Shown: positions 17,599 to 27,353, numbered from the stretch's first letter. The stretch: 38,428 bases of DNA from Candidatus Blautia equi (GCA_018064695.1 JAGHUU010000118.1:1-38428); one strand, 5' to 3'. Numbers and translations are program-made. The notes: generated by a model not told the origin, from the sequence alone.

Positions 17599-18600
17599 TT
17601 ATACCCGTTTCATAACCTGAGACAAAGAGCGTAATCCCTCTGTAGCTCCATAGCTTTCCACCGTGCAGGAGGCTGCGGCGCAGGCGAAGCGGCAGGCTTC
17701 GATGGAGGTGAAGCCGTGGGAAAGTCCGTACAGAAAGCCTGCGGCAAAACAGTCGCCGGCTCCGGTGGAATCCACAGCGTGGATGCCCGGAACGGCAGGA
17801 ATCCTGAGTATGCGGTATCCGGCATCTGACGATTCATGTATTTCCGGAGGCAGATGAATGGCGGTATGAGCAGAATGCGCTGCTTCACAGAAAACGCATC
17901 CCTTTTTTCCGGTTTTGATCACTGTGTGAGCAGCTCCGGCGTCAACCAGAAGTTTTGCGTTTTTTACCGGATCAGTTTCTCCAGTGAGCATCGCAGCTTC
18001 CTCCGCGTTTGGCAGCAGGTAATCCACATAGGGAAGAATACCGGTGAGATCAGAGAGGGTCTCACCTTTTTTAGGCTTTGTCATATCCATCACCAGGGTG
18101 CGCCCCGGTGTTTCTTTTATTTTACGGCAGATACGCTCCATGGCGGGAATATCCAGTGCGTGGGAGACAAAGAGACTTGCAAAGCTTATGATTTCCCCGG
18201 CATGGGTAAGATGGGGAAGAATATCCTTCTCGGACAGCTTTCGAAGGCTGCTCTTTGGATTGGTGAGGAAGCGTCTCTCCCCGGCGGAATCTACAAGAAC
18301 AATGTTCATGCCGGTATCCAGCCCTTCCCGGACAGTGATGCCATGAAGGGAAAGTCCCCGGGAAGCCAGATGATCCAGAATCTTCTGCCCTGCCTCATCT
18401 TTACCAAGAAGTGTGATGAGCTCCGGCATCTCTCCAAGCCTGGAAAGAGCAATGGTTTCATTCAGTGCGTCCCCTCCAAAGGTCATGCGGATACTGTCCA
18501 TGGCCTGGGAGCCGTTCTCATATAAATGCTTAGCATCCACCGGTCCCGCCAGAATATCTAAAATGGCGGCACCGATGATGGTGATCTTTTTATTCTTCAT
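17599..18600 (-). CDS. PfkB family carbohydrate kinase
   Basis: ITIIGAAILDILAGPV; GIHAVDSTGAGDCFAAGFLYGL; start ATG 18600 overlaps SNF2 stop. Confidence 0.88.
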   Translation of the reverse strand: MKNKKITIIGAAILDILAGPVDAKHLYENGSQAMDSIRMTFGGDALNETIALSRLGEMPELITLLGKDEAGQKILDHLASRGLSLHGITVREGLDTGMNIVLVDSAGERRFLTNPKSSLRKLSEKDILPHLTHAGEIISFASLFVSHALDIPAMERICRKIKETPGRTLVMDMTKPKKGETLSDLTGILPYVDYLLPNAEEAAMLTGETDPVKNAKLLVDAGAAHTVIKTGKKGCVFCEAAHSAHTAIHLPPEIHESSDAGYRILRIPAVPGIHAVDSTGAGDCFAAGFLYGLSHGFTSIEACRFACAAASCTVESYGATEGLRSLSQVMKRV

Positions 18601-21343
18601 TCTCTGCCAAAGCCCCCTTAGCAGCCAGCTCTTCCTCCAGGGCCTTTCGCTCCTGAATATGCTGAATCTCCTCCTGGATGATATCGCCCATGCTCTTTTC
18701 ATCCAGATCCAGGGTCTCTGTTCCGGAGACAGAGTGATCCGCAAAAGCATCAAAGTAAGTCTGCTTCTGCTCCAGAATATCCATGATGCGCTCGTCGATG
18801 GTATCCTCGCAGAGCAGTCTGTAGACCAGCACGTTTCTGGACTGTCCCATGCGGTAAGCGCGGGAGATGGCCTGATGCTCCACGGACGGTTTTAACTGAG
18901 GCTCACAGAGGATGACCACGCTGGCGGACTGGATGTTGAGACCGGTTCCGCCGGACTGGATCTGCGCCAGCAGCACGGAGCCTGCAGGTGCCTGGTCAAA
19001 TTCATCAATAATTTCCTGCCGGCGCTGAGGCGGCACGGAACCGTTGATGGGCTGGGAGCAGCGGTCACCTAAGTATTCGCGGATGCGCTCAATGGTGTTC
19101 AGGAAGAAGGAGAAGACGATGATCTTCCGGCCCTCTTCCTCCGCCTCTTTGATGATCTCCATCATACGCTGGGCCTTGCAGGAATCTTTAAGATCCTTAG
19201 AGGCATTCCAGGATACCTGCCGGATTCCCGGAAAATTCTTGGCATAGACATGGGCCTCGTAGACGATCCGCTCTTTTAAGGAAAGGCTCACCCACTCTCT
19301 GTTTTCAATGAGCTCAGGGAGCTCGCTTAATACATCTTCTCTTTTTCTTCTATAATATACCGGGGCAATGGCCTCGCGGAACTGCGGTGCGGAAACCAGA
19401 TAAGCCATCTTTCTGACTTTGTTTGCCACCTCAGGATTCAGGATATCGATGAGAGAGATCATCTCATCCACCTTATTTTCCAGAGCGGTTCCTGTCATAA
19501 ACAGCATGCGCTCGGCGTGGGCGCTTAAGGCTTTCACATTCTGAGTCCTTCTGGCCTCCGGATTCTTAATATAATGGGCCTCATCCACAATGAGCAGTGA
19601 GAATTTAAAATCTTCCTCCAGCTCCATAAAGCCTGTGGTCTCAAAGGTGGTAACTGCCACACCGCCGGTCTTAAGCCAGGAGCGCAGAGCACGTTTGCGG
19701 TCGCCGCCATGGATGCGGGTGACCCGAAGCTTGCTCTTTTCCCCCACTTCCTTGCACCAGTTAGGCAGAACGCTGGCCGGACACACAACTACAAAATGCT
19801 TTGCACCGGTATTTCTTAAGGATACCATGGTGGCGATGGCCTGGATGGTCTTTCCAAGACCCATCTCATCGCCAAGCAGGATATTTCCCTGGTGAAGGGC
19901 GTATTTGACACCCCACTCCTGGTAGCGGCGCAGGCTGCAGTTTAAGCCGTCCGGGAATAGGCTTTCCTCCTGTACCTCCCTTGCCAGATCCTCCGGAAGA
20001 CCGTAGATCTGGTCATCATTTCCAAGAAGCCCCGGAACCAGTTCCTCCAGGATGCTGATGTAATGAACTGTGTTTTTCTCAAAATCCTCCCAGGCTTCCT
20101 CCTCCGATGCGTCCACCAGCTTTGCAGCCTCCGAAAGCCGGTTTACTTCTCCGGCAAACTCACTGCTCAGTGTATCCACAAAGAAGGCGTAGGCATCTGC
20201 GACACGCTGCTTTCGCTCATCAGGATAGAAGAGCCAGAAGAATTCGTTTTCATATTGATTCAGCGCATTCTCCGCTCTTGTGATAGCGGAGGCGTAAGGT
20301 TTTCTGAGACTTTCCATCTCAGAGGCCAGCGCTTTTCTTTTTTTATAGAGAAGGATCTCCTTCACAAGGCTGCCTGCTTCCGGTGTTTTATCATCGGCGT
20401 TCAGCTTTAAATGCAGGCCTTTTTTAGCCGCCTCCGCATAGGTCTCCGCCCTCTGTTTGATCAGGAAGGATGCGTCCCAGCTGATTCCCTGGATGGATTC
20501 CAGCTGATATCTGGTGGCGGTGAAAATATCCGCCATGGTGTCAAAGCCGTTGTCGTGAAGGGTCTTTACTCTGATGCCGCTCTTGTCGCGGTTCAGCTCA
20601 TCCACAGAAATATCTTTTAAAAGCTCCAGAAGCTTCACCGCAATGCAGCGCTCTGCCGCCTCCTCTATGGTTTTGCAGTTTTTATCCAGAGCATCTGCCG
20701 GACCGGAGATGCCCACTTTAAGAGCCGCCACTTTTTCCCGAAGCTCTGCAATTTCAGGAATGGCACCCTTCTGCTTCAGAAATGCGCCGTCGGTATTCTC
20801 GGCCGTCAGGCGGAAGAGGTCTTTGTCGGATTCAAATTTCTGCCAGGCCTCTGCCTCGGAAACCTGTTCTATCTTTTTCAGAAGCTGGGTGAAATTGCCG
20901 ATGATTCTGGCATAGTCGGTGTTGGTCAGCTCCATCAGCATGAGGTAGGCTGCCTCTGCCCGCTGTTTTCTCTCCTTGCCGGTGAAAAGCCACTGGAATC
21001 CGCTCTGTCCGGGGGCCAGATCCATGAGGGCTGTCTTCACACCCTTATCCAGCTCCTTCAGCTCCTGCCCCTTGGCGGAGACCGGACTGCTGAGATTGCA
21101 GGAATAGAGGGTACGGATCAGCTCCCCCATCTGGGCGCGGGCGTTCTCTTTTTCCTCCTGCATAAGGAGCTCTTCCCTGCAAAGGCGCAGAAAGGCGCCG
21201 CTCTCAGCCAGAGCGTGGAGTTTTTCTCTGGCAGAGGTGTAATATCCCTCGGTGCTTCTCACGATCTTTGAGAGCTGCTGGGATAATTTCCGGTATTTGT
21301 CTGTAAGTTCTTTTGCCTCCTGGCTGGAGAAAAGTCTTGCCAT
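18590..21343 (-). CDS. SNF2-family DEAD/DEAH-box helicase with duplicated N-terminal module
   Basis: ILLGDEMGLGKTIQAIA, LLIVDEAHYIKNP, LFMTGTALENKVDE, LLAQIQSGGTGLNIQSASVVILCEP, QAISRAYRMGQ. Confidence 0.92.
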   Translation of the reverse strand: MARLFSSQEAKELTDKYRKLSQQLSKIVRSTEGYYTSAREKLHALAESGAFLRLCREELLMQEEKENARAQMGELIRTLYSCNLSSPVSAKGQELKELDKGVKTALMDLAPGQSGFQWLFTGKERKQRAEAAYLMLMELTNTDYARIIGNFTQLLKKIEQVSEAEAWQKFESDKDLFRLTAENTDGAFLKQKGAIPEIAELREKVAALKVGISGPADALDKNCKTIEEAAERCIAVKLLELLKDISVDELNRDKSGIRVKTLHDNGFDTMADIFTATRYQLESIQGISWDASFLIKQRAETYAEAAKKGLHLKLNADDKTPEAGSLVKEILLYKKRKALASEMESLRKPYASAITRAENALNQYENEFFWLFYPDERKQRVADAYAFFVDTLSSEFAGEVNRLSEAAKLVDASEEEAWEDFEKNTVHYISILEELVPGLLGNDDQIYGLPEDLAREVQEESLFPDGLNCSLRRYQEWGVKYALHQGNILLGDEMGLGKTIQAIATMVSLRNTGAKHFVVVCPASVLPNWCKEVGEKSKLRVTRIHGGDRKRALRSWLKTGGVAVTTFETTGFMELEEDFKFSLLIVDEAHYIKNPEARRTQNVKALSAHAERMLFMTGTALENKVDEMISLIDILNPEVANKVRKMAYLVSAPQFREAIAPVYYRRKREDVLSELPELIENREWVSLSLKERIVYEAHVYAKNFPGIRQVSWNASKDLKDSCKAQRMMEIIKEAEEEGRKIIVFSFFLNTIERIREYLGDRCSQPINGSVPPQRRQEIIDEFDQAPAGSVLLAQIQSGGTGLNIQSASVVILCEPQLKPSVEHQAISRAYRMGQSRNVLVYRLLCEDTIDERIMDILEQKQTYFDAFADHSVSGTETLDLDEKSMGDIIQEEIQHIQERKALEEELAAKGALAENEE

Positions 21344-21462
21344 GGTGTACCTCGCTTTTATAGTCATATAAACTTATTGTACAGAAAAAACAGACAGTTG
21401 AAAACAAAAACATATGTCTGATATAATCTGAGCGGAAATTTTTGAACAATGGGGGTCTGAAG

Positions 21463-22293
21463 ATGGCAGAAAAATTATTATTTTTGGATCTGGATGGAAC
21501 AGTGATCTGGCCCGGAAGCTTTGAGATGCCGGAGTCGACGGAGAGAGCGATCGCTAAGGCCAGAGCCAACGGACATAAAGCGATCATCTGTACAGGAAGA
21601 AACATGGGCGCTATCCGCCCGGTTTTAAAATATGGTTTTGATGGGATCATCGCCAGCGCCGGCGGTGTGATCCAGCTTGGGGACGAGGTACTTTCCGACA
21701 CACCTATGCCGGAGGATGAGACGAAGGAGGCCATTCGTGTTCTCCGGGAAAACGGCGTGGCTATTACGGTGGAGACCTATGATTACATGTTCCTGGATGA
21801 GAAGATCTATGAGATCGTGGGACGCGCTGCCTCTTCCACGGAAAACTCCGAGCTGGTGCGCCTTCGTAAGCAGTCGGATGAGCAGCTGCACTGCCGTCCT
21901 CTGTCGGAGTACCGTGGGGAGCCGGTCTATAAGATCCTGCTTCTATGGGAGGAGGAATCCCAGATCGAAGTCCCGGAAAAGGTTCTGGGAGACCGGTATT
22001 TCTTTGTAAAGCACGTAAGAGATGAGAACGGACTTCTGAACGGAGAGCTCATAAACCGCAGAGTGGGAAAAGGAAAAGCGCTCAGGCAGGTTACGGAATA
22101 CCTGCAGAAGGATATCGCCGACACCATCGGCTTGGGCGACAGTATGAATGACTACGAGCTGATTGCAGCCGCGGGCTACAGCGTCTGTATGGGAAACGGA
22201 CCGGAGGCACTGAAAAAGCTTTCGGACTATGTATGCCCGGATCAGGCAGATGACGGGCTGGCTGAGGCTTTTCTGAAACTGGGACTGATCTGA
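21463..22293 (+). CDS. HAD superfamily (Cof-type) phosphatase
   Basis: KLLFLDLDGTVIWPG, IICTGRNMGAIRP, GKALRQVTEYL, IGLGDSMNDYELIAAAGYSVCMGNG. Confidence 0.92.
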   Translation: MAEKLLFLDLDGTVIWPGSFEMPESTERAIAKARANGHKAIICTGRNMGAIRPVLKYGFDGIIASAGGVIQLGDEVLSDTPMPEDETKEAIRVLRENGVAITVETYDYMFLDEKIYEIVGRAASSTENSELVRLRKQSDEQLHCRPLSEYRGEPVYKILLLWEEESQIEVPEKVLGDRYFFVKHVRDENGLLNGELINRRVGKGKALRQVTEYLQKDIADTIGLGDSMNDYELIAAAGYSVCMGNGPEALKKLSDYVCPDQADDGLAEAFLKLGLI

Positions 22294-22339
22294 TGAAAAT
22301 ATTCTATTTCCATAGTTTGTATTCATGTAAATGCTTTAC

Positions 22340-22398
22340 TTGATTAAAGAGCTTGAACTGTGATATAATCAACCTTACGGTAACATGCCAGTATATCA
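22340..22398 (+). promoter_or_regulatory. gntR promoter plus candidate GntR operator
   Basis: TTGATT 22340-22345, 18 bp, TATAAT 22364-22369; operator-like TAACATGCCAGTATATCA 22381-22398. Confidence 0.55.
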
Positions 22399-22413
22399 GT
22401 TGAGGAAAAAACA

Positions 22414-23115
22414 ATGGCTAAGAAATCAATACAGGAACTGGTTTACGATGAACTGAAAAGAAATATTATCTCTCTTCATCTGAAACCGGGTCAGGCTATG
22501 AGCACCCAGGAGATCGCCACCAAGTTAAATGTGAGCCGCACACCGGTCCGGGAAGCATTTCTCCAGCTCCAGTCAGAAAATCTCATCACCATGATCCCCC
22601 AGAAGGAGACAGTGGTTTCAAAAATCAACAGAAGTTATATAGAGCAGGAAAAGTTCATCCGGGAATGCCTGGAGATGGGCGTGATAGATATCTTTCTGAA
22701 AAAGAGAAGCAGCAGTGATATCCGCAGAATGGCAGAATTTGTGGAAGCACAGAAGAGATTCGTGGCGGAAAAAGATCCGGTAGGGTTTGTAGAGGCCGAC
22801 GACCTGTTCCACAAGGTGCTCTTTGAGGCCACCGGGCAGGAGATGGCCTGGGATACTATTTCCGGAAAGAACGGTCACTATAAACGCTTCCGAATCCTTT
22901 TTGTACAGACAAATGACGTGGCAGAGAGCTCCGTGCGTCAGCACGCGGAGATCGTCCGTCTGCTGGAACAGGGGGAGGACGATCTGGTGAGAAATGCGCT
23001 TAAGGCACATATCCAGAGACTGGATATCGATAACTCTGAGGTTATCCGGAGCTATGCAGACTACTTTGAATCCGAGGATGAGAATCCGCAGGAGAGAAGG
23101 ATCGGTACTTTATAA
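22414..23115 (+). CDS. GntR family transcriptional regulator (FCD type)
   Basis: LKPGQAMSTQEIATKLNVSRTPVREAFLQLQSENLI wHTH; C-terminal FCD-like helices. Confidence 0.92.
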   Translation: MAKKSIQELVYDELKRNIISLHLKPGQAMSTQEIATKLNVSRTPVREAFLQLQSENLITMIPQKETVVSKINRSYIEQEKFIRECLEMGVIDIFLKKRSSSDIRRMAEFVEAQKRFVAEKDPVGFVEADDLFHKVLFEATGQEMAWDTISGKNGHYKRFRILFVQTNDVAESSVRQHAEIVRLLEQGEDDLVRNALKAHIQRLDIDNSEVIRSYADYFESEDENPQERRIGTL

Positions 23116-23150
23116 GAAGTTTTTGTTTATAAAACAGAATATGTAATGGG

Positions 23151-23195
23151 AAGATGTTATGGATCATCGGCAGAAGATCTATAGCATCTTTTTTT
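23151..23195 (+). terminator. terminator of gntR
   Basis: AAGATGTTATGGATC/GATCTATAGCATCTT stem followed by TTTTT. Confidence 0.75.
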
Positions 23196-23287
23196 GTGCA
23201 TTTTATAAAAAAACGGCTGAATAAAACTGTGAAGAAAGTATAGCCTGTTAAAAAGTGACTAAAATTTGTTTGAAAAGATTAGATATT

Positions 23288-23332
23288 TTGACAATATTGA
23301 CGCTAACATGCTAGTATGTTAATATGTCAGTA
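23288..23332 (+). promoter_or_regulatory. TRAP operon promoter with overlapping GntR-type operator(s)
   Basis: TTGACA 23288-23293, TAGTAT 23312-23317; near-palindrome TAACATGCTAGTATGTTA 23304-23321, second related TTAATATGTCAGTA. Confidence 0.6.
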
Positions 23333-23368
23333 CAACAAATAAATTATTTTTCCAAGGAGGAAAACACT

Positions 23369-24349
23369 ATGAAAAAAAGATTTGCAGCACTTTTATCTCT
23401 TGCTATGGCAGCATCCGTATTCACCGGCGCTATGGCTGTACAGGCAGACACCACTCTGAAAGTTAACACCGCACTCAGCGAGACCGACCCACTGTTCCTT
23501 GCTCTTACCGAAGTTTTTGAGAAAACTGTAGAAGAGAAGACCAACGGTGAGGTTCAGGTAGAGATCTACTCCGGTTCCCAGTTAGGAACTGATGAGGACG
23601 TTCTTGAGCAGGCTATCGTAGGCGCAGGCGTAGGCGTTATCACCGACCCAGGCCGTCTCAGCAACTATGTATACGATATCGGTGTACTTCAGGCTCCATA
23701 CATCGCTGACAGCTATGAGGATGCTCTTACCTTATTCGAGACCGAGACCTACAAAGGTCTTAAAGAGCAGGTTGAGAACTGTGGATTCCAGATCCTTTCC
23801 TTCAACTACTTCCAGGGCGAGAGAGAGCTCTTCACCAAAAATCCGGTTGCTACCCCAGACGATCTGAAAGGACAGAGAATTCGTTCTTCAGGATCCCAGG
23901 TTGTAACCAGCACTCTTGAGGCTATGGGCGCTAACACTTCCGTACTTGCATGGTCCGAGGCTTATCAGGCACTTCAGCAGCAGGTTATCGAGGGTGTTGA
24001 GGTTCACCTTTCCGCAGCAGTTGGTTCTTCCATGCAGGAGGTTACCAAATACCTTGCATTCACCGGACATCAGCAGCTTCTTACCGGTCTTGTAATTTCC
24101 CAGAGCTGGTTCGACAAACTTACCGACGAGCAGAAACAGATTCTTCAGGATGCTTCCTTCGAGGCTGGTAAAACTGCATCTGAGAACGTTATCGCAAGAA
24201 ACGACGAGTACCTTCAGACTCTGACCGAGGGTGGTATCGAGGTTATCGAGTGCGACAAAGAGGCTTTCAAAGCAGCTTGTGATTCCGTATATGACGTTCT
24301 GAAATATACCGAGATCAAAGAGGCTCTTGACGCTGAGCTTGGACGCTAA
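23369..24349 (+). CDS. TRAP transporter substrate-binding protein (DctP family)
   Basis: VNTALSETDPLFLALTEVFEKTVEEKTNGEVQVEIYSGSQLGTDEDVLEQ; DLKGQRIRSSGSQVV; RBS AGGAGG. Confidence 0.92.
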   Translation: MKKRFAALLSLAMAASVFTGAMAVQADTTLKVNTALSETDPLFLALTEVFEKTVEEKTNGEVQVEIYSGSQLGTDEDVLEQAIVGAGVGVITDPGRLSNYVYDIGVLQAPYIADSYEDALTLFETETYKGLKEQVENCGFQILSFNYFQGERELFTKNPVATPDDLKGQRIRSSGSQVVTSTLEAMGANTSVLAWSEAYQALQQQVIEGVEVHLSAAVGSSMQEVTKYLAFTGHQQLLTGLVISQSWFDKLTDEQKQILQDASFEAGKTASENVIARNDEYLQTLTEGGIEVIECDKEAFKAACDSVYDVLKYTEIKEALDAELGR

Positions 24350-24401
24350 TTAAAAGTTTTACAGATATTAAAGAAACAGAAAGAGGTTTAGGAGGTCACC
24401 T

Positions 24402-24917
24402 ATGTTAAAAACATTGGAGAACGGACTGAATAAAGTGGAAACATTTATCGTCTGCCTCGGCCTCATGGTTCTTATCTTTACAGTATTTGCAGCCGCTGTT
24501 CTGAGATTCTTCGGTATCGACATGTCCATGTCCACCGACCTTGCTCAGTTAGTATTTGCCTGGGTCAGCTTCATTGGAGCTGACCTGGCTATGCGTAAAG
24601 ATAAGCATATGGGTGTCGATATGCTGATCGAGAAATTCCCGCTTCCGGTCATCAACGCAATTTACCTTTTCAACTATATCCTGATCTTAGGCTTCCTGGT
24701 ATTCGCAGTTCGTTACGGTATCAACCTTTGTATCGTAAACTCCGCAAGAAAATACCAGACTCTTTACATCAGCTACTCCTATGCAACCGCAAGCTGCCCT
24801 GTAGGATGCGGTCTGATGTGCATCTCCGCTGTGAAACACATTGTTCAGTATGTGAAGAACATCATGAACCATGATTACACCAGCATTATGAAAAAAGAGG
24901 AGGAGCCGGCATTATGA
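24402..24917 (+). CDS. TRAP transporter small permease (DctQ)
   Basis: LAQLVFAWVSFIGADLAMRKDKHMGVDMLIE. Confidence 0.9.
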   Translation: MLKTLENGLNKVETFIVCLGLMVLIFTVFAAAVLRFFGIDMSMSTDLAQLVFAWVSFIGADLAMRKDKHMGVDMLIEKFPLPVINAIYLFNYILILGFLVFAVRYGINLCIVNSARKYQTLYISYSYATASCPVGCGLMCISAVKHIVQYVKNIMNHDYTSIMKKEEEPAL

Positions 24918-26194
24918 TTATTCTTGGAATTACTTTCGTAGTACTCTTGGCAATCGGACTTCCTGTAGCATTTACAGTAGGTATTTCCGCATTATCCTTC
25001 TTTATTACCGAGCAGGTTCCTGTACAGATCGTTGTACAGAAGATGGTAAGCAGTACCCAGTCATTCTCTCTTCTTGCAGTACCTTTCTTCGTACTTGCAG
25101 GTAACCTGATGAACGAGACCGGTATTACTTCCCGTCTGATCAAATTCTGTAACCTTGTAACCGGTCACATGAGAGGCGGTCTCGCACAGGTATCCGTATT
25201 ACTTTCCTGTCTGATGGGTGGTATTTCCGGTTCCGCTACAGCTGATGCAGCTATGGAGAGCCGTATTCTTGGACCTGACATGGAGAAACGTGGTTACTCC
25301 AGAGGCTTCACCGCAGCGATCCTTGCTATGGGTGGTCTTATCACTTCCACCATTCCACCATCACTTGGTCTGATCCTTTACGGTGTTACCGGTGAGGTTT
25401 CCATCGGACGTCTGTTCCTTGCAGGTCTTGTTCCTGGAATCCTTATGACCGTAGTTCTGATGGGCGCTGTAGCTATCATCTCCAAAAAACGTGATTACAA
25501 ACCTGAGCATGAGAAATTCCCAAGCTTTGGTGAAGTAATGAAGGGACTGATTGAGAACATCTGGGCTCTTATGTTCCCAATCATTCTGATCGTTGGTATC
25601 CGTTTTGGTATCTTCACTCCATCTGAGGCAGGAGCTTTCGCAGTAGTTTACGCTCTGATCGTTGGATTATTCATCTATCGCGAGCTTACCCTTAAGAAAC
25701 TCATTGAGTGTCTTTCCACTACTGCTGTTGACCTTGCGGTTATCATGTTCATCATCATCTGCTCCAATGCATTTGGTTATGCAATCGTTACCGGTCAGCT
25801 TCCACAGACTCTGGCAAGAGCTATCACCTCCGTATCCGAGAACAAATACGTCATCCTTCTGATCGTAATGCTCTTCGTATTCTTCGTAGGTATGTTCATG
25901 GAGGCAACTGCAAACGTACTTCTTCTTACACCAATCTTCCTGCCGATCATCACTTCCTATGGATTTGATCCGGTACACTTTGGTGTAATGTATATGATCC
26001 TCATCACCATGGGTGGTATGACTCCTCCAATCGGTGTTACCATGTACACCACATGTTCTATTCTTGGATGTTCCATTCCGGTATATACAAAAGAGGCTAT
26101 GCCATTCATCCTTTCCATTATTCTGCTTCTGGTTATCCTGGCTGCATTCCCGCAGCTGGTACTGTTCCTGCCAAATCTGGTATACGGAGCTTAA
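24914..26194 (+). CDS. TRAP transporter large permease (DctM)
   Basis: LSCLMGGISGSATADAAMESRIL, GLITSTIPPSLGLILYGV; ATG overlaps dctQ stop. Confidence 0.93.
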   Translation: MIILGITFVVLLAIGLPVAFTVGISALSFFITEQVPVQIVVQKMVSSTQSFSLLAVPFFVLAGNLMNETGITSRLIKFCNLVTGHMRGGLAQVSVLLSCLMGGISGSATADAAMESRILGPDMEKRGYSRGFTAAILAMGGLITSTIPPSLGLILYGVTGEVSIGRLFLAGLVPGILMTVVLMGAVAIISKKRDYKPEHEKFPSFGEVMKGLIENIWALMFPIILIVGIRFGIFTPSEAGAFAVVYALIVGLFIYRELTLKKLIECLSTTAVDLAVIMFIIICSNAFGYAIVTGQLPQTLARAITSVSENKYVILLIVMLFVFFVGMFMEATANVLLLTPIFLPIITSYGFDPVHFGVMYMILITMGGMTPPIGVTMYTTCSILGCSIPVYTKEAMPFILSIILLLVILAAFPQLVLFLPNLVYGA

Positions 26195-26230
26195 TGCAGA
26201 ATACTGAAACTCAACTAAGGAGAAACTGAA

Positions 26231-27241
26231 ATGAGAGTATCTTTTGACGAACTTAAGAGTGAGATCAAGCGCGTGTTCGTGAAAAACGGAATGAGCGATG
26301 AGAAAGCTGATTTCTGTGCGCAGATCCACACCGAGTCCACCTATGATGGAATTTATTCACACGGCGTAAACCGTGTATCCCGCTTCGTTGATTACATCCA
26401 GAAGGGATGGGTAGACATTAATGCAGAGCCTGTAGTTGAAAAAGACCTTGGCGCTGTAAAAGTCATCAACGGAAATATGGGACCTGGAATCCTCAATGCT
26501 TTCTACGCTGCTGACCAGGCTATGGAGATGGCAGACAAATTCGGCATTGGTATGGTAGGTCTCAGAAATACTACACACTGGATGCGCGGCGGCACATACG
26601 GAAAATATGCTGCTGAAAAAGGTTATGTGGCAATCATGTGGACCAACACCGAAGCATGTATGCCGCCATGGGGCGCAAAAGAGTGCCGTCTTGGAAATAA
26701 CCCATTTGTAATGGCATGCCCTGGCGAAGAGGGCGGTCCTGTAATGCTTATGGACATGGCTATCAGTCAGTATGCATACGGAAAACTTCAGGTTACCAGA
26801 CTTGCAGGCAAACAGCTGCCATTCCCTGGCGGTTTTGATAAGGACGGAAATGTTACCTCTGATCCTGGTGCCATTGAAGAGTCCATGAGAATCATGCCGA
26901 TCGGTTACTGGAAAGGCTCCGCATTCTCCTTCATGCTGGATATTCTTGGTTCTGTTCTTTCCGATGGTATCGGAGCAGCAGACCTGAATGCAGCTACCAA
27001 GGGATCCTGCGGCGGATGCTCCCAGATTCTCATCGTTGTAGATCCATCTAAGATCACAGATGGAGCTAAGATGAGAGACACCGTAAAACGTGCCATCGAA
27101 TACATCAAGGGAGCTGAGCCTGATGAGCACAACTCCAGCATTCATGCACCTGGCGAGGGAAGCGAGAGATTCCACAAAGAGCATGATGAGAAAGGTATCT
27201 TCGTAGACGATACCGTATGGGAAGAGATTAAAGCCCTTTAA
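26231..27241 (+). CDS. yiaK: Ldh/MDH-2 family oxidoreductase, YiaK-like (2,3-diketo-L-gulonate reductase type)
   Basis: SHGVNRVSRFVDYIQ, GMVGLRNTTHWMRGGTYGKYAAEKGYVAIMWTN, MPPWGAKECRLGNNP, RIMPIGYWKGSAFSFMLDILGSVLSDG. Confidence 0.88.
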   Translation: MRVSFDELKSEIKRVFVKNGMSDEKADFCAQIHTESTYDGIYSHGVNRVSRFVDYIQKGWVDINAEPVVEKDLGAVKVINGNMGPGILNAFYAADQAMEMADKFGIGMVGLRNTTHWMRGGTYGKYAAEKGYVAIMWTNTEACMPPWGAKECRLGNNPFVMACPGEEGGPVMLMDMAISQYAYGKLQVTRLAGKQLPFPGGFDKDGNVTSDPGAIEESMRIMPIGYWKGSAFSFMLDILGSVLSDGIGAADLNAATKGSCGGCSQILIVVDPSKITDGAKMRDTVKRAIEYIKGAEPDEHNSSIHAPGEGSERFHKEHDEKGIFVDDTVWEEIKAL

Positions 27242-27267
27242 TCGAATATAGTTTACTTGTTGTGAGG

Positions 27268-27313
27268 CACCGATTATTTTCTGTTCTTCCGGATAGGATA
27301 TAATCGGTGTTTC
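27268..27313 (+). terminator. stem-loop / weak terminator between yiaK and yhcH
   Basis: CACCGATTAT (27268-27277) / ATAATCGGTG (27300-27309), followed by only TTTCG. Confidence 0.5.
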
Positions 27314-27325
27314 GCACTCTGACGA

Positions 27326-27341
27326 TTTTATATTGTGAAAA
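27326..27341. promoter_or_regulatory. candidate IclR-family operator upstream of yhcH
   Basis: TTTTATATTGTGAAAA matches operators near iclR/eda (shared ATTRTGAAA half-site). Confidence 0.5.
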
Positions 27342-27353
27342 GGAGTAAAAGAG

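Noticed and set aside
18601-18753. N-terminal extension of the PfkB ORF
   Set aside because: Overlaps the SNF2 coding end in another frame; the conserved kinase start is MKNKKITIIGAAILD at 18600.
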